From: an uncultured Clostridium sp.
Lineage (GTDB): Bacteria > Bacillota > Clostridia > Lachnospirales > Lachnospiraceae
Direction: 5' to 3'
NCBI GenBank assembly: GCA_934438135.1
Contig: CAKSBP010000002.1
Coordinates: 62,001 to 126,000, forward strand
Length of the DNA: 64,000 bases
The notes under the pieces are model-generated. The model was not told where the DNA came from. It ran no database searches and saw only the letters and a list, made by a program, of their open reading frames with translations. Each line of letters begins with the position of its first letter. Position 1 is the first letter of the stretch. Made by a program: the position numbers and the translations under genes. Shown piece after piece: positions 1-8,527 of this stretch.

Positions 1-128
1 ATAAAATAGTAAAGTAACTGGAAGGAGAATTTGATATGAAATCTGCTTTTGGTTTCATTGTCAATATTTCTACATTATGTTAAACTGGTACAGATGGAGC
101 ACTTATAAATTTAAAGGAGGACTTCGAA

Positions 129-1256
129 ATGAATGCAAAAAAGTTAGGTTTTGGTCTGATGCGTCTGCCATTAAATGACGTCAACAATGATTCAGATATT
201 AATATGGAATTAACGAAAAAAATGGTGGATACTTTTCTTAAAAAAGGATTTACATATTTTGATACAGCGTGGATGTACTGTGGTTTTAAGAGTGAAAATG
301 CGGTCAAGGAAGCATTAGTTGACCGCCATCCAAGAGATTCCTTTACATTGGCTACAAAACTTCATGCTGGATTTATAAAAACGAAAGAAGACTGCGATAA
401 AATTTTCAAGGAACAGATGGAGAAAACAGGTGTTACATATTTTGATTATTATCTTCTTCATGACATTGGAACCGATCATTATGAAATCTACAAGAAACTG
501 GACTGTTTTAACTGGCTGGCAGAGAAAAAGAAACAGGGGCTGGTAAAACATATGGGATTTTCTTTCCATGATAATGCTGAGATGCTGGATAAAGTGCTGA
601 CAGAGCATCCAGAAATGGAATTTGTTCAGCTTCAGCTTAACTATCTGGATTGGGATAGTGAAGGGGTACAGTCAAGAAAATGCTATGAAGTTGCCGAGAA
701 ACATGGGAAGCCGGTTATTGTTATGGAACCTGTAAAAGGTGGAACCCTTGCAAAAGTTCCAGAATCGGTAGAAAAAATGTTTAAAGAGTATCATCCAGGT
801 ATGTCCATCCCATCTTGGGCAGTTCGTTTTGCAGCCAGTCAGAAAAATGTTATGATGGTTCTTTCCGGCATGAGTGATATGGAACAGATTTTGGACAATA
901 CTGGATACATGGCAGATTTCCAACCTATGAATCAGGAAGAACTTGAAATTGTACAGAAAGCGGTCAAAGAGATTAATTCTGGTATTGAGATTCCTTGTAC
1001 GGGATGTTCCTATTGTACCGATGGATGCCCAATGAGTATTGCCATTCCAAAATATTTTTCTTTATATAATGCAGATAAGCAGGAAATTAAAGGAAAAGAA
1101 TGGACACCACAAGGGGAATATTATGACAGACTGATTAAAAATTTTGGTAAAGCAAGTGCCTGTATCGAGTGTGGACAATGTGAAGGAGTCTGTCCTCAGC
1201 ATCTTCCGATTATTGAAAATTTGAAGAAAGTAGCAGAACATTTTGAAGAAGCATAG
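129..1256 (+). CDS. Aldo/keto reductase with C-terminal 4Fe-4S ferredoxin domain
   Basis: The 375-residue protein starts at an ATG preceded by an AAAGGAGG site at 112-119. Residues 1 to about 270 form an aldo/keto-reductase barrel: the FDTAWMYCG segment carries the usual Asp/Tyr active-site region and the LATKLH segment the catalytic Lys. The last 100 residues hold two ferredoxin-type Cys clusters (CTGCSYCTDGCP and CIECGQCEGVCP), so an electron-transfer module is fused to the barrel. This architecture is common in clostridial cytosolic reductases; the substrate cannot be told from sequence. It probably reduces an aldehyde or ketone using NAD(P)H or reduced ferredoxin. The next gene, also a redox flavoprotein, is on the same strand 148 bases downstream. 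Confidence 0.9.
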   Translation: MNAKKLGFGLMRLPLNDVNNDSDINMELTKKMVDTFLKKGFTYFDTAWMYCGFKSENAVKEALVDRHPRDSFTLATKLHAGFIKTKEDCDKIFKEQMEKTGVTYFDYYLLHDIGTDHYEIYKKLDCFNWLAEKKKQGLVKHMGFSFHDNAEMLDKVLTEHPEMEFVQLQLNYLDWDSEGVQSRKCYEVAEKHGKPVIVMEPVKGGTLAKVPESVEKMFKEYHPGMSIPSWAVRFAASQKNVMMVLSGMSDMEQILDNTGYMADFQPMNQEELEIVQKAVKEINSGIEIPCTGCSYCTDGCPMSIAIPKYFSLYNADKQEIKGKEWTPQGEYYDRLIKNFGKASACIECGQCEGVCPQHLPIIENLKKVAEHFEEA

Positions 1257-1404
1257 ATGGCAGATATAGAATATTATCTCAAATCAATAATTCCAGCGGC
1301 AAAGAATTGTTAGTGAAAATAAAACCGATAAAATTTTTGTGTAATATGTGATATACTAATCGTGATTCAACGTTATTTTAGAAAGTATAGAAAGGAGAAC
1401 GCAG

Positions 1405-2271
1405 TTGGAACGTTATGATATAGTTATAATCGGAACCGGACCGGCAGGCTGTTCTGCGGCAGTTACAGCAAAAATCCGAAATAAAAAAATATTACTGATA
1501 GGGAGTTCTCGGGTAAGTACAAAGGTGGAAAAGGCACATACGATTCAGAATTACCTTGGCCTTCCGGCCATTGCTGGAGAAGATTTGGGAAACGCGTATT
1601 TAAAACATCTGAAGGCTATGGATATTCAGATTACAGAGGATAAAGTAAATGCAGTTTATGATATGGGAGGCTGCTTTGGCATTCAGGCGGCCAAGGAGAT
1701 TTACGAGGCAGATTCCATTATTCTGGCAACTGGTGTTGTTATGGGAAAACCATATCCAGGAGAATCAGAATTTTTGGGAAAAGGCGTTAGTTACTGTGCC
1801 ACCTGTGATGCACCATTATATAGAAATAAAACGGTAGCGGTAATTGGATTTAGTCCAAAAGAGGAACTAGAAGCAGAATTTCTTGCAGAAATTGCAGAGA
1901 AAGTATATTATTTTCCAACTTATAAGGACGAAGCAAAACTTTCTGATAAAGTTGAGATTATCCATGAAGCACCAAGTGCGGTGGAAGGAGAGCAGTTTGT
2001 TGAAAAACTTGTTACAAAGGAAAACAGCTATTGTGTAGATGGTGTGTTTATTTTAAGAGAAAGTATTTCACCAGCACAGTTAGTACCTGGGATTGAACTA
2101 AATGAGAATCATGTAGCAGTAAACCGCCAGATGGCAACCAATATTCCAGGATGTTTTGCATGTGGAGATATCACAGGAAAACCATATCAGTATATTAAAT
2201 CAGCTGGTGAGGGAAATGTAGCAGCATTGTCAGCAGTGGCTTACTTGGATCAGAAAAAACGAGAAGCATAA
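1405..2271 (+). CDS. Thioredoxin-reductase-like FAD/NAD(P) oxidoreductase
   Basis: This 288-residue protein begins at a TTG preceded by AAAGGAG; no better ATG lies nearby. The N-terminus has the dinucleotide-binding motif GTGPAG, and residues 131-134 are CATC, the redox-active CxxC of the TrxB family. The C-terminal CGDITGKPYQYIKSAGEG segment is the family's second FAD-contact motif. It is slightly shorter than typical TrxB (about 310), and the NADPH domain appears trimmed, so it may be a ferredoxin- or alternative-substrate member rather than the housekeeping enzyme. A GC-rich hairpin follows the stop codon. Confidence 0.88.
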   Translation: MERYDIVIIGTGPAGCSAAVTAKIRNKKILLIGSSRVSTKVEKAHTIQNYLGLPAIAGEDLGNAYLKHLKAMDIQITEDKVNAVYDMGGCFGIQAAKEIYEADSIILATGVVMGKPYPGESEFLGKGVSYCATCDAPLYRNKTVAVIGFSPKEELEAEFLAEIAEKVYYFPTYKDEAKLSDKVEIIHEAPSAVEGEQFVEKLVTKENSYCVDGVFILRESISPAQLVPGIELNENHVAVNRQMATNIPGCFACGDITGKPYQYIKSAGEGNVAALSAVAYLDQKKREA

Positions 2272-2280
2272 AAATGGAAT

Positions 2281-2313
2281 CCCCCTGTAGTTTACTATGT
2301 GAACTGCAGGGGG
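2281..2313. terminator. Hairpin between convergent genes
   Basis: The inverted repeat CCCCCTGTAGTT / AACTGCAGGGGG with a nine-base loop lies between two convergent genes. The T-tract is weak on the + strand; on the other strand a short T-rich run follows. It probably ends transcripts from both sides. Confidence 0.7.
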
Positions 2314-2328
2314 TGTATTTGTCTATAA

Positions 2329-2850
2329 TTATTCTATTGCCACTTTCCGAATATCAAACCGGTAAACAGCTATAATAAACGAAAGGAATGCAATGAATTC
2401 AATCAGTGCACAGGAATAGGAACCTGCGAGAATATTATAGAGCAACAGCGGTGGTGAGTTTAGCACGAATAAAAGTCTTGTTTTTTTCATGTTGTGTGTC
2501 CAAAGTGCAAATGTGGATAAAGCCATAGAGACAAATGGAAGCAGACTATAAAAACCATCCCATGTAATAAATGAACTGCCAAGGTACAGAATAATCAGAA
2601 GCACTGGCATAACCGGCTTTTTTGCCCACTCCTGTTCGTTATTGTAGCAGATGACCGAACGTATTAAAGAGATAATGTTGGTCAGCACTGCAGTATAAGC
2701 ACCGAGAAAGCTGTAATGGACACTCCACATAATACAGCAGATAAACTGAAGTACTAAGATTCGTTTTCGATTATTACTTTGTAGTGAAGTAATTGCAATC
2801 ACAGATGGAATAAATCCGATTACTTGTATAAGTATGTCCTGTATTGTCAA
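2329..2850 (-). CDS. YgjV-like integral membrane protein
   Basis: The 173-residue protein is almost entirely hydrophobic, with about five to six membrane segments separated by short polar turns. Spacing of the helices and the Trp/His-rich second segment (MWSVHYSFLGAYTAVLTN) resemble the YgjV family of inner-membrane proteins, whose function is not established. It is divergent from a Crp/Fnr regulator 87 bases away, so the two may share control, but that is inference only. Confidence 0.75.
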   Translation of the reverse strand: MTIQDILIQVIGFIPSVIAITSLQSNNRKRILVLQFICCIMWSVHYSFLGAYTAVLTNIISLIRSVICYNNEQEWAKKPVMPVLLIILYLGSSFITWDGFYSLLPFVSMALSTFALWTHNMKKTRLLFVLNSPPLLLYNILAGSYSCALIEFIAFLSFIIAVYRFDIRKVAIE

Positions 2851-2874
2851 AAAAGTTCCCTCCCAAATAAAATA

Positions 2875-2902
2875 TTGGTTATTATAAGGTATTTTATAGT
2901 AT
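2875..2902 (+). promoter_or_regulatory. Possible promoter of the Crp/Fnr gene
   Basis: TTGGTT and TAGTAT are separated by 16 bases, 36 bases upstream of the chosen start. TATACT a few bases further on is an alternative -10. The match is moderate. Confidence 0.4.
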
Positions 2903-2937
2903 ACTGTATATGAGAAATCTCACACTTGGAGGGAAAT

Positions 2938-3570
2938 ATGAAATTACAGGAATTATTTTCATTTGATATAATGCCTTATGTAAGCCAACGCATAATTCGT
3001 GCCGGAGAATATATTTTACATGAGGGAGAGAAAATGAAGGAACTGATTTATCTGGAAAAAGGAAAGGCGAAATGTGGTCTTACCCATGAAAATGGTGTAA
3101 TAAGTTTGATTGATTTTATCAGTGCACCCTCTTTTTTAGGCGATTTAGAGTTGGTTGGGGTACAGACAAATTGTAGTTCCATTGTGGCTATTAGTGATTG
3201 TATCTGTCAGGTGATTCATCTGCAGGGATGTCGGGATAAAATTTTAAATGATGTTATTTTCCTACGGTATCTATGTGTATCCACGGGGAAAAAAGCAGTG
3301 AGAAATGCAGAATACATTACTATCAGTCAAAGTTATCCGTTGAAAAACAGGCTTGCTACATTTCTGCTTAATGCACAGAATAATGGTATTTATGCAGGAC
3401 CCCATACAGAAGCGGCAGCTTATTTAGGGGTAAGCTATCGCCATCTTTTATATGTTCTGGCACAGTTTGTGAAGGATGGACTTCTGGAAAAATCATCGGG
3501 CGTATATCGTATCTGTGATATGGAAAGGCTGGAAGAGCTTGGGGTAAGGACGGTGCAGCTTGAGGAATAG
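2938..3570 (+). CDS. Crp/Fnr-family transcriptional regulator, YeiL-like
   Basis: Start chosen at ATG 2938 behind GGAGGG; a TTG start four codons earlier would lie on that ribosome site. The 210-residue protein has an N-terminal cyclic-nucleotide-type beta-barrel (residues about 10-120, GEYILHEGEKMKELIYLEKG) and a C-terminal winged helix whose recognition helix reads EAAAYLGVSYRHLLYVLAQF, very like E. coli YeiL. The N-terminal domain holds several Cys (positions scattered, no clear Fnr four-Cys cluster), so the effector is unknown. It could regulate the divergent YgjV-like gene or the downstream alaA. Confidence 0.85.
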   Translation: MKLQELFSFDIMPYVSQRIIRAGEYILHEGEKMKELIYLEKGKAKCGLTHENGVISLIDFISAPSFLGDLELVGVQTNCSSIVAISDCICQVIHLQGCRDKILNDVIFLRYLCVSTGKKAVRNAEYITISQSYPLKNRLATFLLNAQNNGIYAGPHTEAAAYLGVSYRHLLYVLAQFVKDGLLEKSSGVYRICDMERLEELGVRTVQLEE

Positions 3571-3676
3571 GAAATAAAAAATAGGAGTAGAAGATAAGAA
3601 AACTATTTGGTAATGTTATAAATCACAGGAATTAGAAACTGTGAAAAAGATTAAGGGTATTTACAAGGAGGATAAT

Positions 3677-4894
3677 ATGAGAACTTTTGAAAAATCATCA
3701 AAACTAGATAATGTATGTTATGATATCAGGGGACCTGTTATGGATGAAGCAAACAGAATGATAGCAAATGGGGAACATATTGTAAAATTAAACATAGGAA
3801 ATCCGGCACCATTTGGATTCCGTGCACCAGATGCGATTATAAAAAAAATGCAGGAAAATCTGACAGAGACAGAAGGATATTCCGATTCTAAGGGGGTGCT
3901 GGCAGCAAGACAGGCAATTGTGAAGTATTGTAAGAGTAAAAATATTCCTAATGTAACGGAAAATGATGTATACACAGGAAATGGAGTTAGCGAAATGATT
4001 ACTCTTTCCATGCAGGGACTGTTAGACCATGGCGATGAAGTGCTGGTACCGGCACCGGACTATCCACTTTGGACGGCATCTGTAACGCTTGCTGGCGGAA
4101 CTGCTGTACATTATATGTGTGATGAGCAGGCGGACTGGTATCCGGATATTGAGGATATTAAGAAAAAAGTAACGAAAAGGACAAAAGCAATCGTTGTAAT
4201 TAATCCAAACAATCCGACTGGTGCACTTTATCCAAAGGAATTATTACGACAAATCGTAGAAGTGGCAAGGGAGCATGAACTGATTTTATTTGCTGATGAA
4301 ATTTATGATCGTTTGTGCATGGATGGAGAAGAACATGTTGCATTGGCATCTTTGGCGCCGGATTTAATGACCGTTTCTTTTAATGGACTTTCCAAATCCC
4401 ATTTGATAGCAGGATACCGTTGTGGATGGATGTGTCTTGCAGGTGATAAATCCAAGGCAAAAGGCTATATTGAAGGGATAAATCTTCTTTCTGCCATGCG
4501 CCTGTGTTCTAATGTCCCAGCCCAGTCTCTGATTCCGACTGCATTAGATAATCTGGATGATACGAAGAAGATGCTGGTTCCAGGCGGGAGAATTTACGAA
4601 CAGAGAGAGTATATTTACAGTGCTATTTCTGAAATTCCAGGTATGAGTGTTGTGAAACCAAAAGCTGCATTTTACATGTTTCCCAAAATTGATAGGAAGA
4701 AGTTTAACATTAAGGATGATGAAAAATTTGTTCTTGATTTCCTTCGAGAGAAGAAGATTTTATTTACCCATGGAGGCGGTTTCCACTGGGATACACCAGA
4801 TCATTTCCGAATTGTATATCTTCCAGAAATTGAGGAGCTGAAGACAGCAGTTAAGGCACTTAGGGAATTTCTGGCGGATTATAAACAGCAGTAG
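3677..4894 (+). CDS. alaA: Glutamate-pyruvate aminotransferase AlaA
   Basis: The 405-residue PLP fold-type I aminotransferase matches E. coli AlaA in length and along its whole sequence (EKSSKLDNVCYDIRGPV at the N-terminus, LNIGNPAPFGF, PAPDYPLWTASVTL). K240 in NGLSKSHLIAGYR is the Schiff-base lysine; NPNNPTG and DEIYD are the substrate- and PLP-contact motifs. Start taken at ATG 3677 after AAGGAGG, 12 codons inside the longest frame. It makes alanine from pyruvate and glutamate in the cytosol. It stands alone with its own terminator. Confidence 0.93.
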   Translation: MRTFEKSSKLDNVCYDIRGPVMDEANRMIANGEHIVKLNIGNPAPFGFRAPDAIIKKMQENLTETEGYSDSKGVLAARQAIVKYCKSKNIPNVTENDVYTGNGVSEMITLSMQGLLDHGDEVLVPAPDYPLWTASVTLAGGTAVHYMCDEQADWYPDIEDIKKKVTKRTKAIVVINPNNPTGALYPKELLRQIVEVAREHELILFADEIYDRLCMDGEEHVALASLAPDLMTVSFNGLSKSHLIAGYRCGWMCLAGDKSKAKGYIEGINLLSAMRLCSNVPAQSLIPTALDNLDDTKKMLVPGGRIYEQREYIYSAISEIPGMSVVKPKAAFYMFPKIDRKKFNIKDDEKFVLDFLREKKILFTHGGGFHWDTPDHFRIVYLPEIEELKTAVKALREFLADYKQQ

Positions 4895-4923
4895 GAAAGG
4901 AATAATCATTCTTTAAAAGTTTG

Positions 4924-4960
4924 AAAAGACTTCAGTTAGAGAAAACCTGGAGTCTTTTTT
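4924..4960 (+). terminator. Intrinsic terminator after alaA
   Basis: AAAAGACTTCAG pairs with CTGGAGTCTTTT across an eleven-base loop and ends in six T residues. Confidence 0.88.
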
Positions 4961-5047
4961 GCTTTCTAAAAAATGTTATATTATTTTAAGGTTATACCAT
5001 TATAATAGTATATAAGAGGAATAGAAGCGATATAGGAGGTCGATAAA

Positions 5048-5920
5048 ATGAAACAGAAAATGATACTTATAATAGCAGTGTTATGCACTCTTGCATTTGC
5101 AGGAATGTGGTGGAATAAAAAACAGGACTCTGTACAGAACATAGAAGAGAAGGTTACTGTAACAGGAGATTTAAAGGTAACAGTACTGGATATTGGAAAA
5201 GCGGACTGTTCCATTTTTGAAATGGGGAATTCAGTTGTAATGATTGATACTGGATTGAAAGATACGGCTGATGATGTGATTGAGTATCTGGTAGAAAATA
5301 ATATTACCAGAATTGACGGCCTGATTATCACTCATTTTGATAAGGACCATGTAGGCGGAGCAGCAAAAATAATGAAAGCAGTTACGGTGAAACAGATTAT
5401 CCAGCCAGATTATGGAATTTATGAAAAAGACAGTAAAGCTTACAATAAATATGTGGATGCAGCCGCAGGACAGAATATTCCGGTAACAACGTTGAAGGAG
5501 AAAACCCAGTATACCTGGGATGATGCTGTATTTACGGTTTATCCGCCAATGAAAGATTATTATGGAGAAAATGAAGAAAATGATTTCTCTCTCGTTACAG
5601 AAATAAAGTATGGAAAAATAAGAATGCTGTTTACCGGTGATGCAGAAACAGTACGTTTACAGGAACTATATGCTCAGATTAAAGAATGGAACTTTGATAT
5701 TGTGAAAATGCCACACCATGGAGTTTATCAGGATGGAGTAGACGATTTTGTTCATTTAGTAAATGCAGAGTATGCTATTGTCTGTTGCTCTGAAAAGAAA
5801 ACGGCAGATTTAGAGACTCTTGCAGCACTTGAAAAAACAGGAACGAAAACATTTTTAACACAGAACGGAACGATTCATTTTACAACAGACGGAACGAGTG
5901 TAAACTTGAGACAGGAGTGA
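5048..5920 (+). CDS. Exported ComEC/Rec2-like metallo-beta-lactamase-fold hydrolase
   Basis: The 290-residue protein starts behind TAGGAGG and opens with a membrane anchor or signal segment (residues 5-21), so the rest is outside the membrane. Residues 40-290 form a metallo-beta-lactamase fold of the type found in the C-terminal domain of ComEC: T-H96-F-D98-K-D100-H101, then GDAETVR and MPHHGVYQDG. The second His of the classical HxHxDH is replaced by Asp, as is usual in the ComEC subfamily. Secreted stand-alone relatives are thought to be nucleases or phosphodiesterases; the substrate here is unknown. It lacks the ComEC channel domain. Confidence 0.85.
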   Translation: MKQKMILIIAVLCTLAFAGMWWNKKQDSVQNIEEKVTVTGDLKVTVLDIGKADCSIFEMGNSVVMIDTGLKDTADDVIEYLVENNITRIDGLIITHFDKDHVGGAAKIMKAVTVKQIIQPDYGIYEKDSKAYNKYVDAAAGQNIPVTTLKEKTQYTWDDAVFTVYPPMKDYYGENEENDFSLVTEIKYGKIRMLFTGDAETVRLQELYAQIKEWNFDIVKMPHHGVYQDGVDDFVHLVNAEYAIVCCSEKKTADLETLAALEKTGTKTFLTQNGTIHFTTDGTSVNLRQE

Positions 5921-6001
5921 TGAAAATAAACAACAAAATATTATTACTATACAAAATGAAAATAAAAATATAAAAAATTCTTTATTAATTTACAAAAAGT
6001 A

Positions 6002-6030
6002 TTGCTAAAATTGTTTTAAAGGCGTAATAT
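6002..6030 (+). promoter_or_regulatory. Promoter of the RiPP precursor gene
   Basis: TTGCTA (6002-6007) and TAATAT (6025-6030) are 17 bases apart, in a strongly A+T-rich stretch ending 33 bases before the precursor start codon. A GGGAG ribosome site lies at about 6050. Confidence 0.6.
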
Positions 6031-6062
6031 TAAGATACAAATGAAAGAAGGGAGTGATACGA

Positions 6063-6200
6063 ATGAAAAAACCAACAATTTCAAAAGGTGCTGGTTCAAC
6101 AATTGTATGTATGGCATCTAGTGCATGTTGTACAGCATGTGCAGCAGCAGGATTTGTTACATTTGCTGCTTTTGCTGCTGCTTATACGATTGGACATTAG
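6063..6200 (+). CDS. Cys/Ala-rich RiPP precursor peptide (sactipeptide-like)
   Basis: A 45-codon gene with ATG 6063 behind GGGAG. The peptide starts MKKPTISKGAGSTIVCMASS and has four Cys at 16, 22, 23 and 26, followed by an Ala/Phe/Thr-rich hydrophobic half ending in YTIGH. The layout of Cys in the first half and aliphatic or aromatic acceptors in the second half is that of hairpin sactipeptides such as subtilosin A, although the sequence is not subtilosin. A short basic MKKPTISK part could be the leader. The radical SAM/SPASM gene and the membrane protease gene follow on the same strand, which makes a precursor role likely. No named family is recognised. A longer overlapping frame at 6088-6333 is spurious. 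Confidence 0.8.
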   Translation: MKKPTISKGAGSTIVCMASSACCTACAAAGFVTFAAFAAAYTIGH

Positions 6201-6211
6201 TACATATCAAC

Positions 6212-6250
6212 AAAAAGAGGCTGTTGCCGACTGTGCAACACCCTCTTTTT
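6212..6250 (+). terminator. Terminator between precursor and radical SAM gene
   Basis: AAAAAGAGG-C-TGTTGC pairs with GCAACA-C-CCTCTTTTT around a small loop, then T residues. Partial read-through would yield much precursor mRNA and little modifying enzyme. Confidence 0.85.
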
Positions 6251-6310
6251 CTATACAAGGGGAAAAGAGAATTTTATATAAAGCTGAAATTGTGATTAAG
6301 GAGAAGCAGA

Positions 6311-7681
6311 ATGAAGTATTTGTATTGGAATAAGGACTTAAGAATTGTGCAATGTGCATCTGATATTTGGCAAATGGAAATTATAGATTCAGATAAAGAA
6401 ATCAGTTGGAATGAAAGAGAAAAAAATTTATATGTTTTAAATGATACAGGGATGGAAATCATTAGTAATATTAATGGATCGAATACATATGATGATGTAA
6501 TTTTTTATTTTGTGGAGAAATACAAGGAAAATCCAGAAGATGTAAAGGAAATAGTGGATGAGTATTTAAATAATGTGGAAAATGAATATGGATTAAAAAT
6601 CCAGGAATCAGAAGAAGTAGTACACAGACAGCTGGAAGTAATATGTATGAAAACGATGTATCCTAAGGCAGCTTCAGTGGAGATTACGAGTTCCTGTAAT
6701 CTGAAATGCCGCCATTGTTATGGTAGTTATGGAACTCCATCTTCAGGGGGACCGATGCCGTTGGAAGATGTTTATAACGTACTTAAACAGTTATCTGATA
6801 TTGGTGTACTGACCTTGGAATTGACAGGTGGTGATGTTACTACACATCCACATTTTGCTGAAATTTTGTTATATGCCCTTAGTCTGGATTTTATGCAGAT
6901 TGATATTTTGACAAATGGCGTATTATTGAGTCAGGAAGTTATGGATATTTGTATTAAAAATAAAAATAAAATTTTTGTGCAGATAGATTTACATAGTTTA
7001 GATGATAGTTATCATACATGGTTTACTCAGGTAGCTGATACGGTTGAAAAGATTAAGGAACACATTTTATACTTATCCAATAATGGTGTTTATGTACGTG
7101 TGATTTCTATGGTTACAGATAAGAATATTGATAGTGTTAAGGATGTAGCAGAGTGGGCATATGAAAATAAAGTAAAGCAATATGGTTGTAGTATGGTAGT
7201 GGGTGTCGGTAGAGCTGCAGAAGAGGAAGGATTACTTTTGAGTTATGACAATCAGATAAAATACAATCAGATATTAGAAAATATAAAACAGAAGTATACG
7301 GATTTTGTACATGAAGCAGATTATGAAAAACGTTTGAAAGCATGTAACTGTGGATGTTTATCAAGTCATGTAGTAATTAATTCCAAAGGAGATATTAAAA
7401 TTTGTACAGTAGATACTTTAGAATACTGTGACAGTTCTATAGGAAATGTATTGGAGAAAAACCTAAAAGATATTTATGATGAAACACAGGATTATATCCG
7501 TGCTTTTGCTGCCTTGCAGGCTCCTGTACCACAAATTGATGAATGTAGAAATTGTGAACATTTTAATTTCTGTGGAATGTGTATTGTGAGACCACTTACT
7601 ATGAGAAAGAAAATAGGAGATAAATGCAAATGGTATGATAAATATGTGCCAGATATAATAAAGGAAAAACTTTCATTATAG
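6311..7681 (+). CDS. Radical SAM/SPASM peptide maturase, AlbA-like
   Basis: The 456-residue enzyme starts after AAGGAG. Residues 1-110 look like a PqqD-type peptide-recognition winged helix (NLYVLNDTGMEIISNINGSN). The radical SAM cluster is C129-x3-C133-x2-C136, followed by the GG motif LTGGDVTTHPHF. The C-terminal SPASM region has C345, C347, C349, C365, C373, C412, C415, C421, C424 and C439, enough for two auxiliary 4Fe-4S clusters. Length and domain order match AlbA of subtilosin, which makes Cys-sulfur to alpha-carbon thioether links. It probably crosslinks the 45-residue peptide encoded just upstream; which bonds it makes cannot be told from sequence. Confidence 0.88.
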   Translation: MKYLYWNKDLRIVQCASDIWQMEIIDSDKEISWNEREKNLYVLNDTGMEIISNINGSNTYDDVIFYFVEKYKENPEDVKEIVDEYLNNVENEYGLKIQESEEVVHRQLEVICMKTMYPKAASVEITSSCNLKCRHCYGSYGTPSSGGPMPLEDVYNVLKQLSDIGVLTLELTGGDVTTHPHFAEILLYALSLDFMQIDILTNGVLLSQEVMDICIKNKNKIFVQIDLHSLDDSYHTWFTQVADTVEKIKEHILYLSNNGVYVRVISMVTDKNIDSVKDVAEWAYENKVKQYGCSMVVGVGRAAEEEGLLLSYDNQIKYNQILENIKQKYTDFVHEADYEKRLKACNCGCLSSHVVINSKGDIKICTVDTLEYCDSSIGNVLEKNLKDIYDETQDYIRAFAALQAPVPQIDECRNCEHFNFCGMCIVRPLTMRKKIGDKCKWYDKYVPDIIKEKLSL

Positions 7682-7685
7682 AGAG

Positions 7686-8435
7686 ATGGTGGATTATATG
7701 AAGAAGTTAAAGGGAATTTATTATGTAGGAATGCTGTTTCTATTTTTATGGGATATTTATTATTTTTACCATATGCCACCTTATCAGATTACTGTTTTCT
7801 GGTATATTAAAGTGGTAGTTACAATTTTTATCTGTCTGTATATTTCACTAATACTTCATGAAACTGCTCATGCAGTAAGTTATAAAAAGAAAGGTATACA
7901 GGTGGAGGAGATGTGTATTCCAATGGGAATCTTCAGTTTCCCAAAACAAGGTAGAAAAGTTTCTTTTACTCCTTCTTTTAATTTGGGTAATGGGTATGTT
8001 ACCCCTTATATTGGTGAAATAACAAAAGAACAGGAATATCATAAATATATAAATGGGATAAGATTTTCATTATTGGCAGCACCGTTGTTTTCTTTAGGGA
8101 TTGGTGTAATAGGAGTTATGCTGTTTATTTTTATGAAGGATAGCAGACTTTTTTGGATCTTCTTTTCAAACTTTAATATTGGAATCTGTCTGAATACGCT
8201 GCAATGTAAAGAAGAGAATTATGGGGATATTTATTTATATCTTTTATCTAAAAAGAATACTAATGTGTTAACTGCTTATTTAATTTTGGCATTACAGGAC
8301 AATTTCATAGAAGAAAAAGAAGAATATCAGAATCACTATTTAGTAAAGCAATTTCAAAATAATCTGCACCAGACAACAGAGAAAGCTGGCTATTTGGAGC
8401 GTAGTGCATTATCTGTTATAAATCAGATGAAGTAA
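7686..8435 (+). CDS. M50-type membrane metalloprotease of the RiPP locus
   Basis: The 249-residue protein begins four bases after the radical SAM stop; ATG 7698 behind GGTGG is an alternative start. It has about six membrane segments. H58-E59-T60-A61-H62 lies within a hydrophobic helix, as in site-2 proteases, and the later NTLQCKEENYGD segment sits where these enzymes have their third metal ligand (Asp). Similar M50 proteins accompany radical SAM genes in epipeptide (YydH) loci. It may remove the leader, release the peptide or give immunity. No ABC transporter follows, so it is the only membrane component seen. Confidence 0.78.
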   Translation: MVDYMKKLKGIYYVGMLFLFLWDIYYFYHMPPYQITVFWYIKVVVTIFICLYISLILHETAHAVSYKKKGIQVEEMCIPMGIFSFPKQGRKVSFTPSFNLGNGYVTPYIGEITKEQEYHKYINGIRFSLLAAPLFSLGIGVIGVMLFIFMKDSRLFWIFFSNFNIGICLNTLQCKEENYGDIYLYLLSKKNTNVLTAYLILALQDNFIEEKEEYQNHYLVKQFQNNLHQTTEKAGYLERSALSVINQMK

Positions 8436-8445
8436 TAACAATTAG

Positions 8446-8472
8446 GCAGAAAAACAAAGTGGAATTTTCTGC
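8446..8472 (+). terminator. Weak hairpin after the RiPP operon
   Basis: GCAGAAAA pairs with TTTTCTGC across a twelve-base loop; an A-rich rather than T-rich run follows, so termination is uncertain. Confidence 0.4.
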
Positions 8473-8486
8473 AAGAAAAAATAGTG

Positions 8487-8515
8487 TTGAAATTTCATCC
8501 ATTTTAGTATATTCT
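8487..8515 (+). promoter_or_regulatory. Promoter for the ZTP-riboswitch transcript
   Basis: TTGAAA (8487-8492) and TATTCT (8510-8515) with a 17-base spacer, ending just upstream of the riboswitch. Confidence 0.55.
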
Positions 8516-8527
8516 AATAGTAGATTT

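Noticed and set aside
36..83. Open frame of 15 codons with an AAGGAG site at the left edge
   Set aside because: Too short to judge; no composition or context supports a leader peptide, and it has no recognised partner.
6088..6333. 81-codon frame overlapping the RiPP precursor
   Set aside because: It runs through the terminator in another frame and ends inside the radical SAM gene; its Leu/Gln run is a shadow of the Ala/Cys codons of the real gene.
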